Shown here one piece after another: positions 26,696 to 35,236 of a stretch of 55,056 bases of DNA (within the stretch, counting starts at the first letter, position 1; every line of letters starts with the position of its first letter). The DNA is taken from contig CALWID010000016.1 of the NCBI GenBank assembly GCA_944380635.1, forward strand, positions 1 through 55,056, in the 5' to 3' direction. A model generated the notes under the pieces. That model made no database searches, was not told the DNA's origin, and saw nothing but the letters and a program-made list of their open reading frames with translations. Source of the stretch: an uncultured Eubacterium sp. Its GTDB lineage: Bacteria; Bacillota; Clostridia; Oscillospirales; Acutalibacteraceae. The position numbers and the translations under genes are program-made.

Positions 26696-29107
26696 TTATT
26701 TAACTGCCTCAACTTGCTTTTTGTGTTTTGCGGCAGTATACACAAGCCTGTTTTCATCATATTTGTTTTTCCTGAAAAGGAGATACAGGAATACCGCAAG
26801 CACGGCAATAGCAACAACAGTCCATACTGAAAAACCAACCGAACCGGTGATTAATCCGCCGATATTGTAAATCATAAGCGAAATGCAATAAGCAAAAACT
26901 GTTTGGTAACCGATAGCAATCCAAGTCCATTTTGCACTGTTCATTTCCCTTTTTATTGCGCCGATAGCCGCAAAGCACGGAGCGCACAAAAGGTTGAACA
27001 CCAGGAATGAATACGCCGCAATAGCGCTCATACCCTCAAAATCAAGCACGCCGAATACGCCTACAACTTCTTCTTTTGCAACAAGGCCCATAACGGTTGC
27101 TATAGTTGCCTTAATATTATCAAAGCCAAGCGGCAGGAATATCCATTTAACAACATTCGCTATCATTCCGAGCACGCTGTTTTCAAGTTCCATTTCAGTT
27201 TCAAAGCCGAATCCTCCGGCGGAAGTGGTGCCGAAGTGCGAACCTGCCCAGATAAATATTGAAGAAAGCAGAATTATAGTGCCCGCCTTTTTGATGAATG
27301 ATGAGCCGCGCTCCCACATTGAGCGCATAACAGAGCCGAAAGTCGGCACATGGTAAGCAGGAAGTTCCATAACGAACGGTGCGGGATCGCCGGCAAACAA
27401 TTTTGTTTTCTTTAAAATAATGCCGGAGATTATGATTGCCGCTATTCCTATAAAGTACGCGCTCGGAGCAACCCACCACGCGCCGTGGAACAGCGCAGTG
27501 GCTATCAGCGCCACTATGGGCATTTTCGCGCCGCAGGGAATGAATGTTGTTGTCATAACCGTCATTTTTCTATCCCTGTCATTTTCAATCGTACGGCTTG
27601 CCATAACGCCGGGAACACCGCAGCCCGTGCCTATCAGCATAGGTATAAACGATTTACCGGACAGACCGAAGCGGCGGAAAATCCTATCCATAATAAACGC
27701 TACACGAGCCATATAGCCGCAGCCTTCAAGAATTGCAAGAAGAATAAACAGTACCAGCATCTGCGGAACAAATCCGAGAACAGCACCGACGCCGCCTACA
27801 ATACCGTCAAGCACAAGGCTCTTAAGCCAATCGGCACAATTTATTGCGTCAAGTCCGCGCTCAACAAATACGGGAATACCCGGAACATATATGCCGTAAT
27901 CCTCCGTTGCGGGCACATTATCCGCCTCAAGCGCCGTATCAACCGTTTGAGAAATATCATATCCCTCTTTCGCAAGCGAATCAGCATATGAGCCGTACGC
28001 CTCGTCAAAAGCGGCGTAATCGCCGTCCGCAATAGCGGTTTGAATATCCTCAGCGCCTGCAACTCCGGAAGCGGCGGCAGCGTCTACCGTTTCAACAACA
28101 TCAGAAGTCCATATGTATTCAGCGGCATACTCGTTCATTGCATCATCATAATCGCTCTGCCCTGTAAGGTGCCAACCGTCGCCGAACGCGCCGTCGTTAG
28201 TCCAGTCCGTAAGAACGGTTCCGACTGTAGTCCACGATATATAATATACAAGAAACATTACAACAACAAATATCGGCAGCGCCAAAAATCTGTTTGTAAC
28301 TATTTTATCAATTTTATCGGACACCGTCAACTTGCCTTTTTGCTTATTTACATAGCATGAGCCGATAATTGACGCTATATATTCGTATCTTTCGTTTGTA
28401 ATTATACTTTCGCTGTCATCATCATATTCCGCCTCTGCCTCTTTAATTATATCCTCAACATTAGGCAGGCTTTCGCCGGTTTCAAAAATCTTATCGTCGC
28501 GCTCAAAAAGTTTTACGGCGAAAAATCTTTTGCGCTCTTCAGGCACATTTAACTGAGATTCTATTTTTGAAAGGTATTCTTCAACACCAACGCTGAATTC
28601 GTGAACAATGGGCTGTTTTTTGCCTACTGCTGCAACCGCCGCGTTTGCCGCCGCTTTAACGCCGGTGCCTTTCAGCGCCGATATTTCAACAACGGCGCAG
28701 CCGAGCGAAGACGAAAGTTTTTTAACATTTATGCTGCCGCCCTGCTTGTTTACAACATCCATCATATTAACGGCAACAACCACCGGCACGCCGAGTTCAA
28801 GCAGTTGCGTGGTAAGATAAAGGTTTCTCTCAAGGTTTGTTCCGTCAACTATATTAAGGATAACATCAGGCTTTTCATCAAGTATATAATTTCTGGCAAC
28901 TACCTCTTCAAGCGTATACGGTGAAAGGCTGTAAATACCGGGCAAATCCGTTATGGTAACGGTTTTATCGCTTTTAAGTTTGCCCTCTTTTTTTTCAACA
29001 GTTACGCCGGGCCAGTTGCCCACAAACTGATTTGAGCCTGTAAGGGCATTAAACAGGGTTGTTTTGCCGCTGTTCGGATTTCCGGCAAGCGCTATTTTTA
29101 TCGACAT
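26696..29107 (-). CDS. feoB: Ferrous iron transporter B
   Basis: 803 residues from ATG 29107 (AAGGAGG upstream). The N-terminal G domain has G1 at residues 9-17 (GNPNSGKTT), G3 DLPGIYSL, G4 NMMD and a G5-like SALKG. The membrane part carries the Gate motifs, including MLIGTGCGVPGVMASR and LCAPCFAAIGAIKREM. It imports Fe(II) through the inner membrane. Odd: between the first two membrane helices there is an acidic, Ala/Asp/Tyr-rich insertion at about residues 300-412 that classical FeoB proteins lack and that should be extracytoplasmic. It lies in an operon behind two feoA genes, under a promoter with four palindromic sites. Confidence 0.96.
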   Translation of the reverse strand: MSIKIALAGNPNSGKTTLFNALTGSNQFVGNWPGVTVEKKEGKLKSDKTVTITDLPGIYSLSPYTLEEVVARNYILDEKPDVILNIVDGTNLERNLYLTTQLLELGVPVVVAVNMMDVVNKQGGSINVKKLSSSLGCAVVEISALKGTGVKAAANAAVAAVGKKQPIVHEFSVGVEEYLSKIESQLNVPEERKRFFAVKLFERDDKIFETGESLPNVEDIIKEAEAEYDDDSESIITNERYEYIASIIGSCYVNKQKGKLTVSDKIDKIVTNRFLALPIFVVVMFLVYYISWTTVGTVLTDWTNDGAFGDGWHLTGQSDYDDAMNEYAAEYIWTSDVVETVDAAAASGVAGAEDIQTAIADGDYAAFDEAYGSYADSLAKEGYDISQTVDTALEADNVPATEDYGIYVPGIPVFVERGLDAINCADWLKSLVLDGIVGGVGAVLGFVPQMLVLFILLAILEGCGYMARVAFIMDRIFRRFGLSGKSFIPMLIGTGCGVPGVMASRTIENDRDRKMTVMTTTFIPCGAKMPIVALIATALFHGAWWVAPSAYFIGIAAIIISGIILKKTKLFAGDPAPFVMELPAYHVPTFGSVMRSMWERGSSFIKKAGTIILLSSIFIWAGSHFGTTSAGGFGFETEMELENSVLGMIANVVKWIFLPLGFDNIKATIATVMGLVAKEEVVGVFGVLDFEGMSAIAAYSFLVFNLLCAPCFAAIGAIKREMNSAKWTWIAIGYQTVFAYCISLMIYNIGGLITGSVGFSVWTVVAIAVLAVFLYLLFRKNKYDENRLVYTAAKHKKQVEAVK

Positions 29108-29183
29108 TTTGTTCCTCCTTATAATCGCAACCGGCAAAAAGCCGATTTGCCTTAAAGATATGTAAAATCAATTATTTCCCGCT

Positions 29184-29411
29184 CTATTCAGCAACTTCAA
29201 TGCTGGCGGCGTCCCCTTTTCTGAGTGAAAGTTCATAACCTCTTACGGTTACTTCAATCGGGTCGCCAAGCGGAGCAACTTTGCGGATATAAACAGAAAC
29301 GCCCTTGGTTATGCCCATATCCATTATTCTCCTTTTAAGCGCGCCTTCGCCGTTAATTTTCTTAACGGTAACGGTTGAGCCTATCTTTGCTTCTTTTAAA
29401 GTCATTTGCAT
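29184..29411 (-). CDS. feoA: FeoA-family SH3-like protein (second copy)
   Basis: 75 residues, single FeoA domain: TLKEAKIGSTVTVKKI, LKRRIMDMGITKGVSVYIRKVAPLGDPIEV, GYELSLRKGDAASIEV. It is a cytoplasmic accessory of FeoB. It is directly ahead of feoB (about 75 bases) and 7 bases after the first feoA. AGGAGG precedes the start. Confidence 0.92.
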   Translation of the reverse strand: MQMTLKEAKIGSTVTVKKINGEGALKRRIMDMGITKGVSVYIRKVAPLGDPIEVTVRGYELSLRKGDAASIEVAE

Positions 29412-29418
29412 TCCTCCG

Positions 29419-29628
29419 TTAAACTATTATTTTGTTTGCCACAGCGCGGCTTATTGCAACGCGCGTACCCTTGACGCTGACTATTAAATTGCCGCCAAGG
29501 CTTGATACCACGGTTACATCCGCTCCCTCAACAAAACCGAGGGATTCAAGATGACGGCGCACATCTTCTTTGCCCGTTATTTTGACAATGATTTTTTTAT
29601 CGCCGAAATCCGCCATTGAAAGCAGCAT
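29419..29628 (-). CDS. feoA: FeoA-family SH3-like protein (first copy)
   Basis: 69 residues from ATG 29628, chosen because GGGGGGA lies about 7 bases upstream; the open frame up to 29667 would run into the operator region. The FeoA pattern is visible (RRHLESLGFVEGADVTVVSSLGGNLIVSVKGTRVAISRAVANKIIV). It differs clearly from the second copy, so the pair is an old duplication with probably different roles. First gene of the feo operon. Confidence 0.9.
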   Translation of the reverse strand: MLLSMADFGDKKIIVKITGKEDVRRHLESLGFVEGADVTVVSSLGGNLIVSVKGTRVAISRAVANKIIV

Positions 29629-29656
29629 TTTTAAATCCCCCCATTCAGTTAAATAG

Positions 29657-29774
29657 GTTAGTTTCAACTAACTTATTGATGAAAAATTAGTTAGCCATCG
29701 CTAACCATTCTTCCAAAAAAATTAGTTAGATTAAACTAACCGATTGCCAAAAAATTAAGTTAGCCAACGCTAAC
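29657..29774. promoter_or_regulatory. Four phased 16-bp GTTAG-N6-CTAAC operators of the feo operon
   Basis: Sites at 29657-29672, 29690-29705, 29725-29740 and 29759-29774 each read GTTAG, six bases, CTAAC. Three of the four have arms of six or seven bases; the third has exactly five. Starts are 33, 35 and 34 bases apart, near three helical turns. The array lies between the -10 box and the first feoA. The shape resembles DtxR/IdeR/MntR-type iron or manganese repressor boxes, which contain TTAG...CTAA. The regulator itself is not in the window. Confidence 0.85.
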
Positions 29775-29781
29775 TAATGAA

Positions 29782-29810
29782 AATATACCACAACTGTCTA
29801 TATTTGTCAA
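29782..29810 (-). promoter_or_regulatory. Sigma-A promoter of the feo operon
   Basis: On the minus strand TTGACA (29805-29810), 17 bases, TATATT (29782-29787). The first operator begins 7 bases downstream of the -10 box, so a bound repressor would sit on the start site. Confidence 0.88.
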
Positions 29811-29851
29811 CACCTATTTATAATTTTATTTTGCTTTTAATTATATATATA

Positions 29852-29889
29852 GAATGTGATAATAAAAAGGGAATGTGATAATAAAAAGG
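29852..29889. repeat. Tandem duplication of a 19-bp unit
   Basis: GAATGTGATAATAAAAAGG occurs twice head to tail (29852-29870, 29871-29889), touching the terminator of the dehydrogenase gene. It looks like replication slippage. Confidence 0.8.
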
Positions 29890-29907
29890 CGGATTGATAC
29901 CGCCTTT
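29885..29907 (-). terminator. Terminator of the short-chain dehydrogenase gene
   Basis: AAAGGCGG, 7-base loop, CCGCCTTT. On the minus strand it ends in TTTTTATTAT. It separates this gene from the feo promoter. Confidence 0.8.
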
Positions 29908-29963
29908 CCGATAATTAAAGTCAACGCGGGATTTCGCAAATACCGCATTAAAATTTTACCTGT

Positions 29964-30740
29964 TCATTTTTTCGGCATATACATAATGCCGACTATTTTA
30001 TTTACGAAACCTGCCGGCAGTATTTTTTGAAGCAGGCAGAAAACCTTGTATTTGCCGCCTACCGTTGCAATTACGGGCAGGCGCTTTTTTTGAGCAATTT
30101 TCACAATCTGCTCGGCAACATACTGTGGTTTCATACCGTTAATTTCGTCATTTTCCATAACCGCAACGCTGCGCGCAATTATGCCGCCGTAAACATCATC
30201 GCCCTCAAAATTCTTTTTGCGGGAGGCGGTAAACCCGGTTTTCACATCGCCAAGGCGTATTGCGCAAACAGAAACGCCGAACTGCTTTAACTCATTTGAA
30301 AGCGCAAGCGCCACGGATTCCGCCGCGGATTTAGTTGCCGAATAAAAAGACTGAAACGGAATAGAAAAGACGGACGCCGCAGAAGATATAAAAATTATGC
30401 GCCCTCTTCCTTCGCGCAGTTTAGGCAAAGCCGCCTTTGTAACGGCAATATGGGCAAAAAAATTCAGTTCAAACTGAGAGCGTATCTCGCTCATATCAGT
30501 AAATTCAACACTGCCGGAAACGCCGAATCCCGCATTATTTATCAGCAAATCTATCTTATCTATTTTAGAAAGCGCAGAATCTATATCCGCCTGATTAGTT
30601 ATATCGCACTTTATATTTTCCGCGCCTTTTAAATCGCAGTCATGCCGCTGAAGGCATATAACGCGCCAGCCTTTGCTTAGCAGAACCAGCGCGGTTTCCC
30701 TGCCTATACCGCCTGAAGCGCCTGTAATTACCGCAACCAT
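29964..30740 (-). CDS. Short-chain dehydrogenase/reductase
   Basis: 258 residues from ATG 30740 (GGGTGA close upstream); a GTG at 30749 is an alternative start with GAAAGG ahead of it. Rossmann motif VAVITGASGGIGRETALVL at the N-terminus. NNAGFG is next, then the catalytic Ser in IIFISSAAS and the YxxxK motif in FYSATKSAAESVALAL. It belongs to the classical NAD(P)H-dependent SDR family, close to DltE/YqjQ-like members. The last 50 residues (FCLLQKILPAGFVNKIVG) are hydrophobic, suggesting membrane association. Substrate unknown. Single-gene unit. Confidence 0.88.
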   Translation of the reverse strand: MVAVITGASGGIGRETALVLLSKGWRVICLQRHDCDLKGAENIKCDITNQADIDSALSKIDKIDLLINNAGFGVSGSVEFTDMSEIRSQFELNFFAHIAVTKAALPKLREGRGRIIFISSAASVFSIPFQSFYSATKSAAESVALALSNELKQFGVSVCAIRLGDVKTGFTASRKKNFEGDDVYGGIIARSVAVMENDEINGMKPQYVAEQIVKIAQKKRLPVIATVGGKYKVFCLLQKILPAGFVNKIVGIMYMPKK

Positions 30741-30987
30741 AACAATCACCCATGCCTTTCGTGCCGCAGATTATTTTTCTCCCCGGCGCTTTATTGCAGC
30801 CCGATAAAACGCCGGCGGCAATTAATCCGTTTAAAATAATCGCAATGCTGATTTTACGGCAATGCAATTTATCAGCACGGTTTTTTATATTCCGCCCAAC
30901 GCTGAATTTAAACAGATATAATAATGTATATAATTTATACTCAGTATATCACACGCTCAAATAATTGCAACAAATTTCAGCAAGACA

Positions 30988-31024
30988 AAAAAAGCACGGA
31001 CCCGCTGTTGCAGACCCGCGCTTA
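30988..31024 (-). terminator. Second terminator after rpmA
   Basis: AAGCGCGGGTC...GGGTCCGTGCTT folds with several G-U pairs and is followed on the minus strand by a T7 run. Confidence 0.65.
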
Positions 31025-31045
31025 TAGACAAAATAATGTTAAGAA

Positions 31046-31076
31046 AAACAGGGCTTTGCAAAAAGCGAAAGCCTTG
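31046..31076 (-). terminator. First terminator after rpmA
   Basis: On the minus strand ACAAGGCTTT and AAAGCCCTGT arms enclose CGCTTTTTGC and are followed by TTTTC. About 25 bases after the rpmA stop. Confidence 0.75.
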
Positions 31077-31101
31077 TTTTTGTTTTAACGATTAATACTG
31101 A

Positions 31102-31386
31102 TTACTGCTCAACAGGGTAAACAGAAACCTTTTTCTTGTTTTTGCCCATTCTCTCAAACTTAACGGTGCCGTCAATAAGGGCAAAAAGAGTATCGTCTGA
31201 GCCGATTCCGACATTGTTGCCGGGATGAATATGAGTTCCTCTCTGGCGGTAAAGAATGTTGCCGGCAAGAACAAACTGACCGTCCGCTCTTTTAGCGCCG
31301 AGGCGCTTGGATTCGGAATCACGGCCGTTCTTAGTTGAACCCATACCTTTTTTATGAGCAAAAAGTTGCAAATCTAACTTAAGCAT
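31102..31386 (-). CDS. rpmA: Ribosomal protein L27 with cleavable N-terminal extension
   Basis: 94 residues. The N-terminus [14 protein letters not shown] carries the extension typical of Firmicutes and relatives. The protease Prp cleaves after the Phe of LQLF so that the mature protein begins AHKKG and can reach the peptidyl-transferase centre. The core has [15 protein letters not shown] and [13 protein letters not shown]. It follows prp by 3 bases in the rplU-prp-rpmA order. Confidence 0.97.
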   Translation of the reverse strand: MLKLDLQLFAHKKGMGSTKNGRDSESKRLGAKRADGQFVLAGNILYRQRGTHIHPGNNVGIGSDDTLFALIDGTVKFERMGKNKKKVSVYPVEQ

Positions 31387-31389
31387 TTA

Positions 31390-31704
31390 CTACACCTCCG
31401 AAATTTTCACATTAATGTTTTCAGGATAATCTTTTTGAAGTTCACTTAAATGGAGCAAAAGCCCTTTCAAAATATCCTGAGCGGAAACCGGGCTGCCTTT
31501 AACGGCAAGTTTTAAATAACCGCTTTCAGCCTCAGCCTCAGCAGAAAGATTTAAAATATCCGTAACGGTATTTGCCGCCATAAGGCACGCGCTTGAAACA
31601 AAAGCGCACAACACATCCTGACCGCTCGGCGCGGTAAGAGAATGGCCTTTGCAGGTAAATCCCGTAAAAAGATTGCCCGACTTGAAAAATTCAACTTCAA
31701 TCAT
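31390..31704 (-). CDS. prp: Ribosomal-processing cysteine protease Prp
   Basis: 104 residues. The family removes the N-terminal extension of L27. The catalytic His lies in CKGHSLTA and the Cys in GQDVLCAFVSSACLMA; both are present. It sits between rplU and rpmA, the conserved position, with gaps of 5 and 3 bases. The extended L27 next door is its expected substrate. Confidence 0.95.
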   Translation of the reverse strand: MIEVEFFKSGNLFTGFTCKGHSLTAPSGQDVLCAFVSSACLMAANTVTDILNLSAEAEAESGYLKLAVKGSPVSAQDILKGLLLHLSELQKDYPENINVKISEV

Positions 31705-31709
31705 TTCAA

Positions 31710-32018
31710 TTAAGCGTTAATAGCGGTAATCTCAACCTTTGTATATGGCTGACGATGACCCATCTTGCGCTTTTCGTTCTTCTTCGGCTTATAAGTAAAT
31801 ACGGTGATTTTCTTAGCCTTGCCGTTTTTAAGAACCTTGGCGGTAACTGTAGCCTTTGCACAATCCTTGCCTGTTTTAATACCTTTGTCGTCGCTTACAG
31901 CAAGAACATTATCAAAAGTTACTTCGGAATCAGCGTCTGCGCCGAGTTTTTCAATGTAAACAACATCGCCCTCAGAAACCTTATACTGCTTGCCGCCGGT
32001 TACGATAACAGCGTACAT
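31710..32018 (-). CDS. rplU: Ribosomal protein L21
   Basis: 102 residues: [25 protein letters not shown] at the start and [24 protein letters not shown] at the end, both typical of L21. First gene of rplU-prp-rpmA. AAGGAAGG precedes the ATG, with a structured leader and its own promoter upstream. Confidence 0.97.
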   Translation of the reverse strand: MYAVIVTGGKQYKVSEGDVVYIEKLGADADSEVTFDNVLAVSDDKGIKTGKDCAKATVTAKVLKNGKAKKITVFTYKPKKNEKRKMGHRQPYTKVEITAINA

Positions 32019-32051
32019 AGATTTTACCTTCCTTTATTCAGACTCGCTATG

Positions 32052-32082
32052 GCAGGTGAACATCCGTTTCTTTAATACCTGC
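32052..32082 (-). promoter_or_regulatory. Candidate L21 mRNA leader hairpin
   Basis: In the 74-base 5' UTR of rplU, GCAGGT (32077-32082) and ACCTGC (32052-32057) can pair on the minus strand around a 19-base loop. L21 leaders with autoregulatory function are known in Firmicutes. Identity with that Rfam family is likely but was not checked. Confidence 0.55.
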
Positions 32083-32098
32083 AATATGCGGCTTAATA

Positions 32099-32126
32099 AT
32101 TATAGCATATAAAATTATAATGTCAA
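32099..32126 (-). promoter_or_regulatory. Sigma-A promoter of rplU-prp-rpmA
   Basis: TTGACA (32121-32126), 16 bases, TATAAT (32099-32104) on the minus strand; both boxes are consensus. Confidence 0.88.
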
Positions 32127-32192
32127 GTAAAAATTGCGTTTTTCCCTAAGAAGCCAAAGCAATAATTTTAACGGTATGACTATAAATAAAAA

Positions 32193-32411
32193 TCATCTGT
32201 TTATTTTGGGATTATCCGTTCTGCCCAAAATGTAATCCACCGAAACTCCGTAATAATCGGCAAGTTTTAAAAGGTGCCTTACAGGCAGTTCGTTAGCGCC
32301 GCGCTCGTATCTTGCATACATAGTTTGTGAAGTTCCGAGAACATCTGCTATATTCTGTTGAGTTTTGTCATTGTCCTCTCTCAAATCGCGTATGCGTTTA
32401 ACATAGTCCAT
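32193..32411 (-). CDS. Small XRE-family (Cro/C1-type) regulator
   Basis: 72 residues, one HTH_3 domain: RIRDLREDNDKTQQNIADVL, QTMYARYERGANELPVRHLL, then KLADYYGVSVDYILGRTDNP. This is the common clostridial single-domain repressor type. Its coding strand faces the transposase remnant. Target unknown. It marks the left edge of the AT-rich island but could be a core gene. Confidence 0.88.
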   Translation of the reverse strand: MDYVKRIRDLREDNDKTQQNIADVLGTSQTMYARYERGANELPVRHLLKLADYYGVSVDYILGRTDNPKINR

Positions 32412-32504
32412 AGCAAGTCACCCGATATTATTATAGATAGTACACAAATTTACTATTGGTTTTAGTAAAAATTTTTACTAATATATTCGTAAGGGGGAGA
32501 TCTT

Positions 32505-33462
32505 ATGTTTTCTGAAACAAAAATCAAGTTAAGAAAAAGCATCGTCAACAATGAAAAATTTCAAGTGTTTGGTCAGATAATGCCCAAAAACTCATTTTAT
32601 ATGCATATACAACAAACAATATCGAAGAGAAAATCGGAAAAATACAGAGTATCCCACAGCGCATTAGCCAAATGGATAAAACAGTATTCAGAAATCAAGG
32701 TGGATGGCGAAACAGTGGTTACGGCAGAGCAAATAAAAGCACTGCAAAAGCGAAACGCACAGTTGGAGGAGGAAAATTTAATATTAAAAAAAGCGATTGC
32801 AATATTCACTCCACACTCAGACAAAGATTAACAGCAGTAAAACTTTTATCATCTTATCATGCAATAACTACATTATGCCGTGTTTTGAGAGTAAACAGAA
32901 GCACATATTATGAATATATAAATCATAAGCCGTCCAAGCGAGAAAAAGAAAATCAGTATATCCGCAGCTGCATATTAGAAATATACGCAAAAACCGATAA
33001 ACGTTTGGGCGCCCACAAAATTGCCATTTGTCTTAAGAGAGACTATTGCATAAACATCAGCGACGGCAGAGTGTACCGTCTTATGAAAACAATGAATCTT
33101 CCTAAAATGAGCACTGTTAAACCGCCTAAGCATAAGGAATCAAATTCCGAAAACGGTGTATGCAAAAATATTCTTAAACAGAATTTCAATCAGTCAAAAC
33201 CTAATCTCGTATGGGTATGTGATTTTACATATATCAGAGTAGGCGCAAAATTTTATTATCTGTGTGCGATTATGGATTTGTATGCAAGAAAAATTATTGC
33301 TTACAAGGTTTCAAACAAAATCGACGGTTTTAATTTTCTCTAAACGAAGTGCAATTAAGCCTTTTCAAATACATTAATGGCTTTTACAATTCTTTAAGAC
33401 CTCATTCTCATAACAACGGCTTGTCTCCAAATCAGGCTGAACTTTATTTCTTTAATCGTTAG
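32505..33462 (+). pseudogene. IS3-family (IS150-like) transposase, internally deleted
   Basis: OrfA (32505-32831, AAGGGGGAG ribosome site) ends in the leucine-zipper type NAQLEEENLILKKAIAI. A7 at 32786-32792 is the expected -1 frameshift site into OrfB. OrfB reads on through KLLSSYHAITTLCRVL and VNRSTYYEYINHKPSKRE, then the first two catalytic Asp (WVCDFTYI, AIMDLYARKIIAY), and stops at 33343. From 33334 another frame resumes with FSLNEVQLSLFKYINGFYN to 33462, the normal C-terminus. About 60-70 residues with the third catalytic acid (Glu) are missing, so the element is dead. A right-end-like TGTCTGAACCATAG (minus strand) ends at 33502. I could not find the left end. Confidence 0.88.
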
Positions 33463-33502
33463 TTTTCATTTTTTGTCCTTTTTATTGACTATGGTTCAGA
33501 CA

Positions 33503-34192
33503 CCTATATGTTGAGTGCGATAATGTTTTTATTTCATTGTTTCCTTTCTTATTCATCATTTTTTAAATCTTCTCGTTTTTAGTAACACGGCTGCCAAACC
33601 GTTCCTATTATACAGTAAGGCTTTTGACAATGCTCTAAGCTTGCATCAATCTTGCCAGTTCCATTTTTACTAAAACTTTTTATTTCCCCGGTAGAAACGT
33701 GGGTTTTTTCTTTGCTGAAGAAAAAATAAAGAAACTGACTCCACTTTAAAAACAAAATCAGTTTGTTTCTTAATTTTAATATTCTATCCTTTTGAAACAT
33801 TTTTGTGCTGTTTGCACAGTTTAGGTTGGTTCAATTTTCCCTATTTAGGTTTCATTTTAATATATTATACTTATTTCTATATTTATTTCTATATTTAGTT
33901 TTTGGCAGTTATATTGTACGGCAAAGTCAAACAACATATATTCACTGGTCATATAACTGATACAATATAAATTAAACCGCATTTATATGCCGATAGAATA
34001 TAGATTAATTTTTTCGTATATGCTAGAATTAAGTAAATTGCAAATTTAGAAAATGATAAAAAATTTGCATTTTTGCAATTTGCAATGGAAAGTTAATGCA
34101 GTTATCAAATTAATCCTGATAAAAGCCGAACATAATTTTACACCGAAAAGCATTTATCAATAATGTACATTGCATTCAAACAAGGAGGAAAA
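33503..34192. other. Gene-free AT-rich stretch between IS remnant and TPR gene
   Basis: Very AT-rich, with short repeats such as TTTCTATATTTA (near 33875-33900) and several TTTGCA/TGCAAA words near 34040-34085. A minus-strand open frame at 33579-33800 has no ribosome site and no recognisable features. It must contain the promoter of the TPR gene. No RNA gene recognised. Confidence 0.5.
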
Positions 34193-35236
34193 ATGGAAAA
34201 ACAATTTGAAGAAATATATGATCAAGTTTTTGATTTGATTGACAATGGCAGAACGGCAGAAGCTATGAGCATAGCACAAAAATTGGTTGATTCTAATATG
34301 TCTAATGAAGCAGCATGGTTTGCATATGCATGTGCAAAAAAAGCATGGGGCGACATGGCTCTAGCCGTTAAAGGATTTGAACAATCAGTGGCAATCAACA
34401 AAGAATATGTACCGGGGTATATTGGGCTGTCTTGGTGTTATGGCGAAAAAGGGGACTCGGATTTAGCACTTAAAAGCGCTCAAAAAGCATTAGAAATTGC
34501 TCCGAATAATACCAGCGCTATGGATTGTGTAGTTAGATCTATTTTTGATTTAGAAGGCATAGATAGCGCCATTGATAAATGTTCAGGTTACGTAAATATT
34601 TCTGATGGAGATATTGGGTTGAAAAATTTGCTGGGGAATCTTTATATCAGAAAAGCATTAATGTATGTCGTGGATGTTCCTGATGATTTCAAAGATCCGG
34701 GGTGTGATACAACTCCAGGATTTATTTCTTTTGAAGATATTCAAGACGCAAGAGAATGTTGTAACAAAGCAAAATCCTTATTAACACCGGATTGTAAAGA
34801 GGATTTGGAAACAGCCGAAAATATACTTAAAGCTTGTGATGAAGATTGTGAGCTTGCACCTTGCCACAAAACAATTTATACCATTTTTAATGCAATAATT
34901 GTGTTTCTTTTTTACACACTTATTACATTGATTTGGGGTGCCCCTCTCGGTATTATCGCCGCAATTTTCACTATAAAAGCCGACAAATTTCCTATATATA
35001 TGTATAATTATGTTTGGTGCACCGGTTCTGATGATCCTTTAAAATATGTAAGCGACTCGTTTTATTCAAATCACGAAGTTTTAAAATCTATGGCCGATGG
35101 TGCAAAAGAAGGCTGGGAAAGTTCTGGCGGATTTGGTGATTCGATCGGTGGAAATCTTTTAAAAGACCAATTTTGGTATTTCAAGGCGAGAATACAGTTT
35201 TATAAACGTTTGTTAAAAGGCAAAAAAAACAAATAG
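34193..35236 (+). CDS. TPR protein with C-terminal membrane segment
   Basis: 347 residues from ATG 34193, which has AAGGAGG 5 bases upstream; ATG 34163 lies before that site and is not the start. Residues of about 1-130 hold TPR-like helix pairs (AEAMSIAQKLVDSNMSNEAAWFAYACA, and SDLALKSAQKALEIAPNNTSA with the classic ALEIAPNN ending). A hydrophobic hairpin follows at about 233-265 (IFNAIIVFLFYTLITLIWGAPLGIIAAIF), then a charged tail. AT-rich like the rest of the island. It lies 205 bases before the first radical SAM gene, with no shared transcript evident. Function unknown; an accessory role in the peptide system is only possible. Confidence 0.75.
   Translation: MEKQFEEIYDQVFDLIDNGRTAEAMSIAQKLVDSNMSNEAAWFAYACAKKAWGDMALAVKGFEQSVAINKEYVPGYIGLSWCYGEKGDSDLALKSAQKALEIAPNNTSAMDCVVRSIFDLEGIDSAIDKCSGYVNISDGDIGLKNLLGNLYIRKALMYVVDVPDDFKDPGCDTTPGFISFEDIQDARECCNKAKSLLTPDCKEDLETAENILKACDEDCELAPCHKTIYTIFNAIIVFLFYTLITLIWGAPLGIIAAIFTIKADKFPIYMYNYVWCTGSDDPLKYVSDSFYSNHEVLKSMADGAKEGWESSGGFGDSIGGNLLKDQFWYFKARIQFYKRLLKGKKNK

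Larger units (their letters stand above)
30741..31101. other. Gap between rpmA and the dehydrogenase gene
   Basis: Holds two terminator hairpins for the ribosomal-protein operon (listed separately). The part nearer the dehydrogenase gene is AT-rich with a poor promoter candidate (TTGAGC, 17 bases, TAAATT on the minus strand, around 30930-30960). No gene is supported. Confidence 0.5.

Noticed and set aside
27485-27991. Long plus-strand frame (168 codons) inside feoB
   Set aside because: Antisense shadow of feoB; composition follows the codon pattern of the real gene.
33579-33800. Minus-strand 73-codon open frame between the IS remnant and the TPR gene
   Set aside because: No ribosome site, odd composition, no recognisable motif; the region is low-complexity AT-rich DNA.
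34010-34090. Short TTTGCA/TGCAAA repeats before the TPR gene, considered as a CRISPR or operator array
   Set aside because: Words are too short and irregular; no CRISPR array or cas gene is present anywhere in the window.
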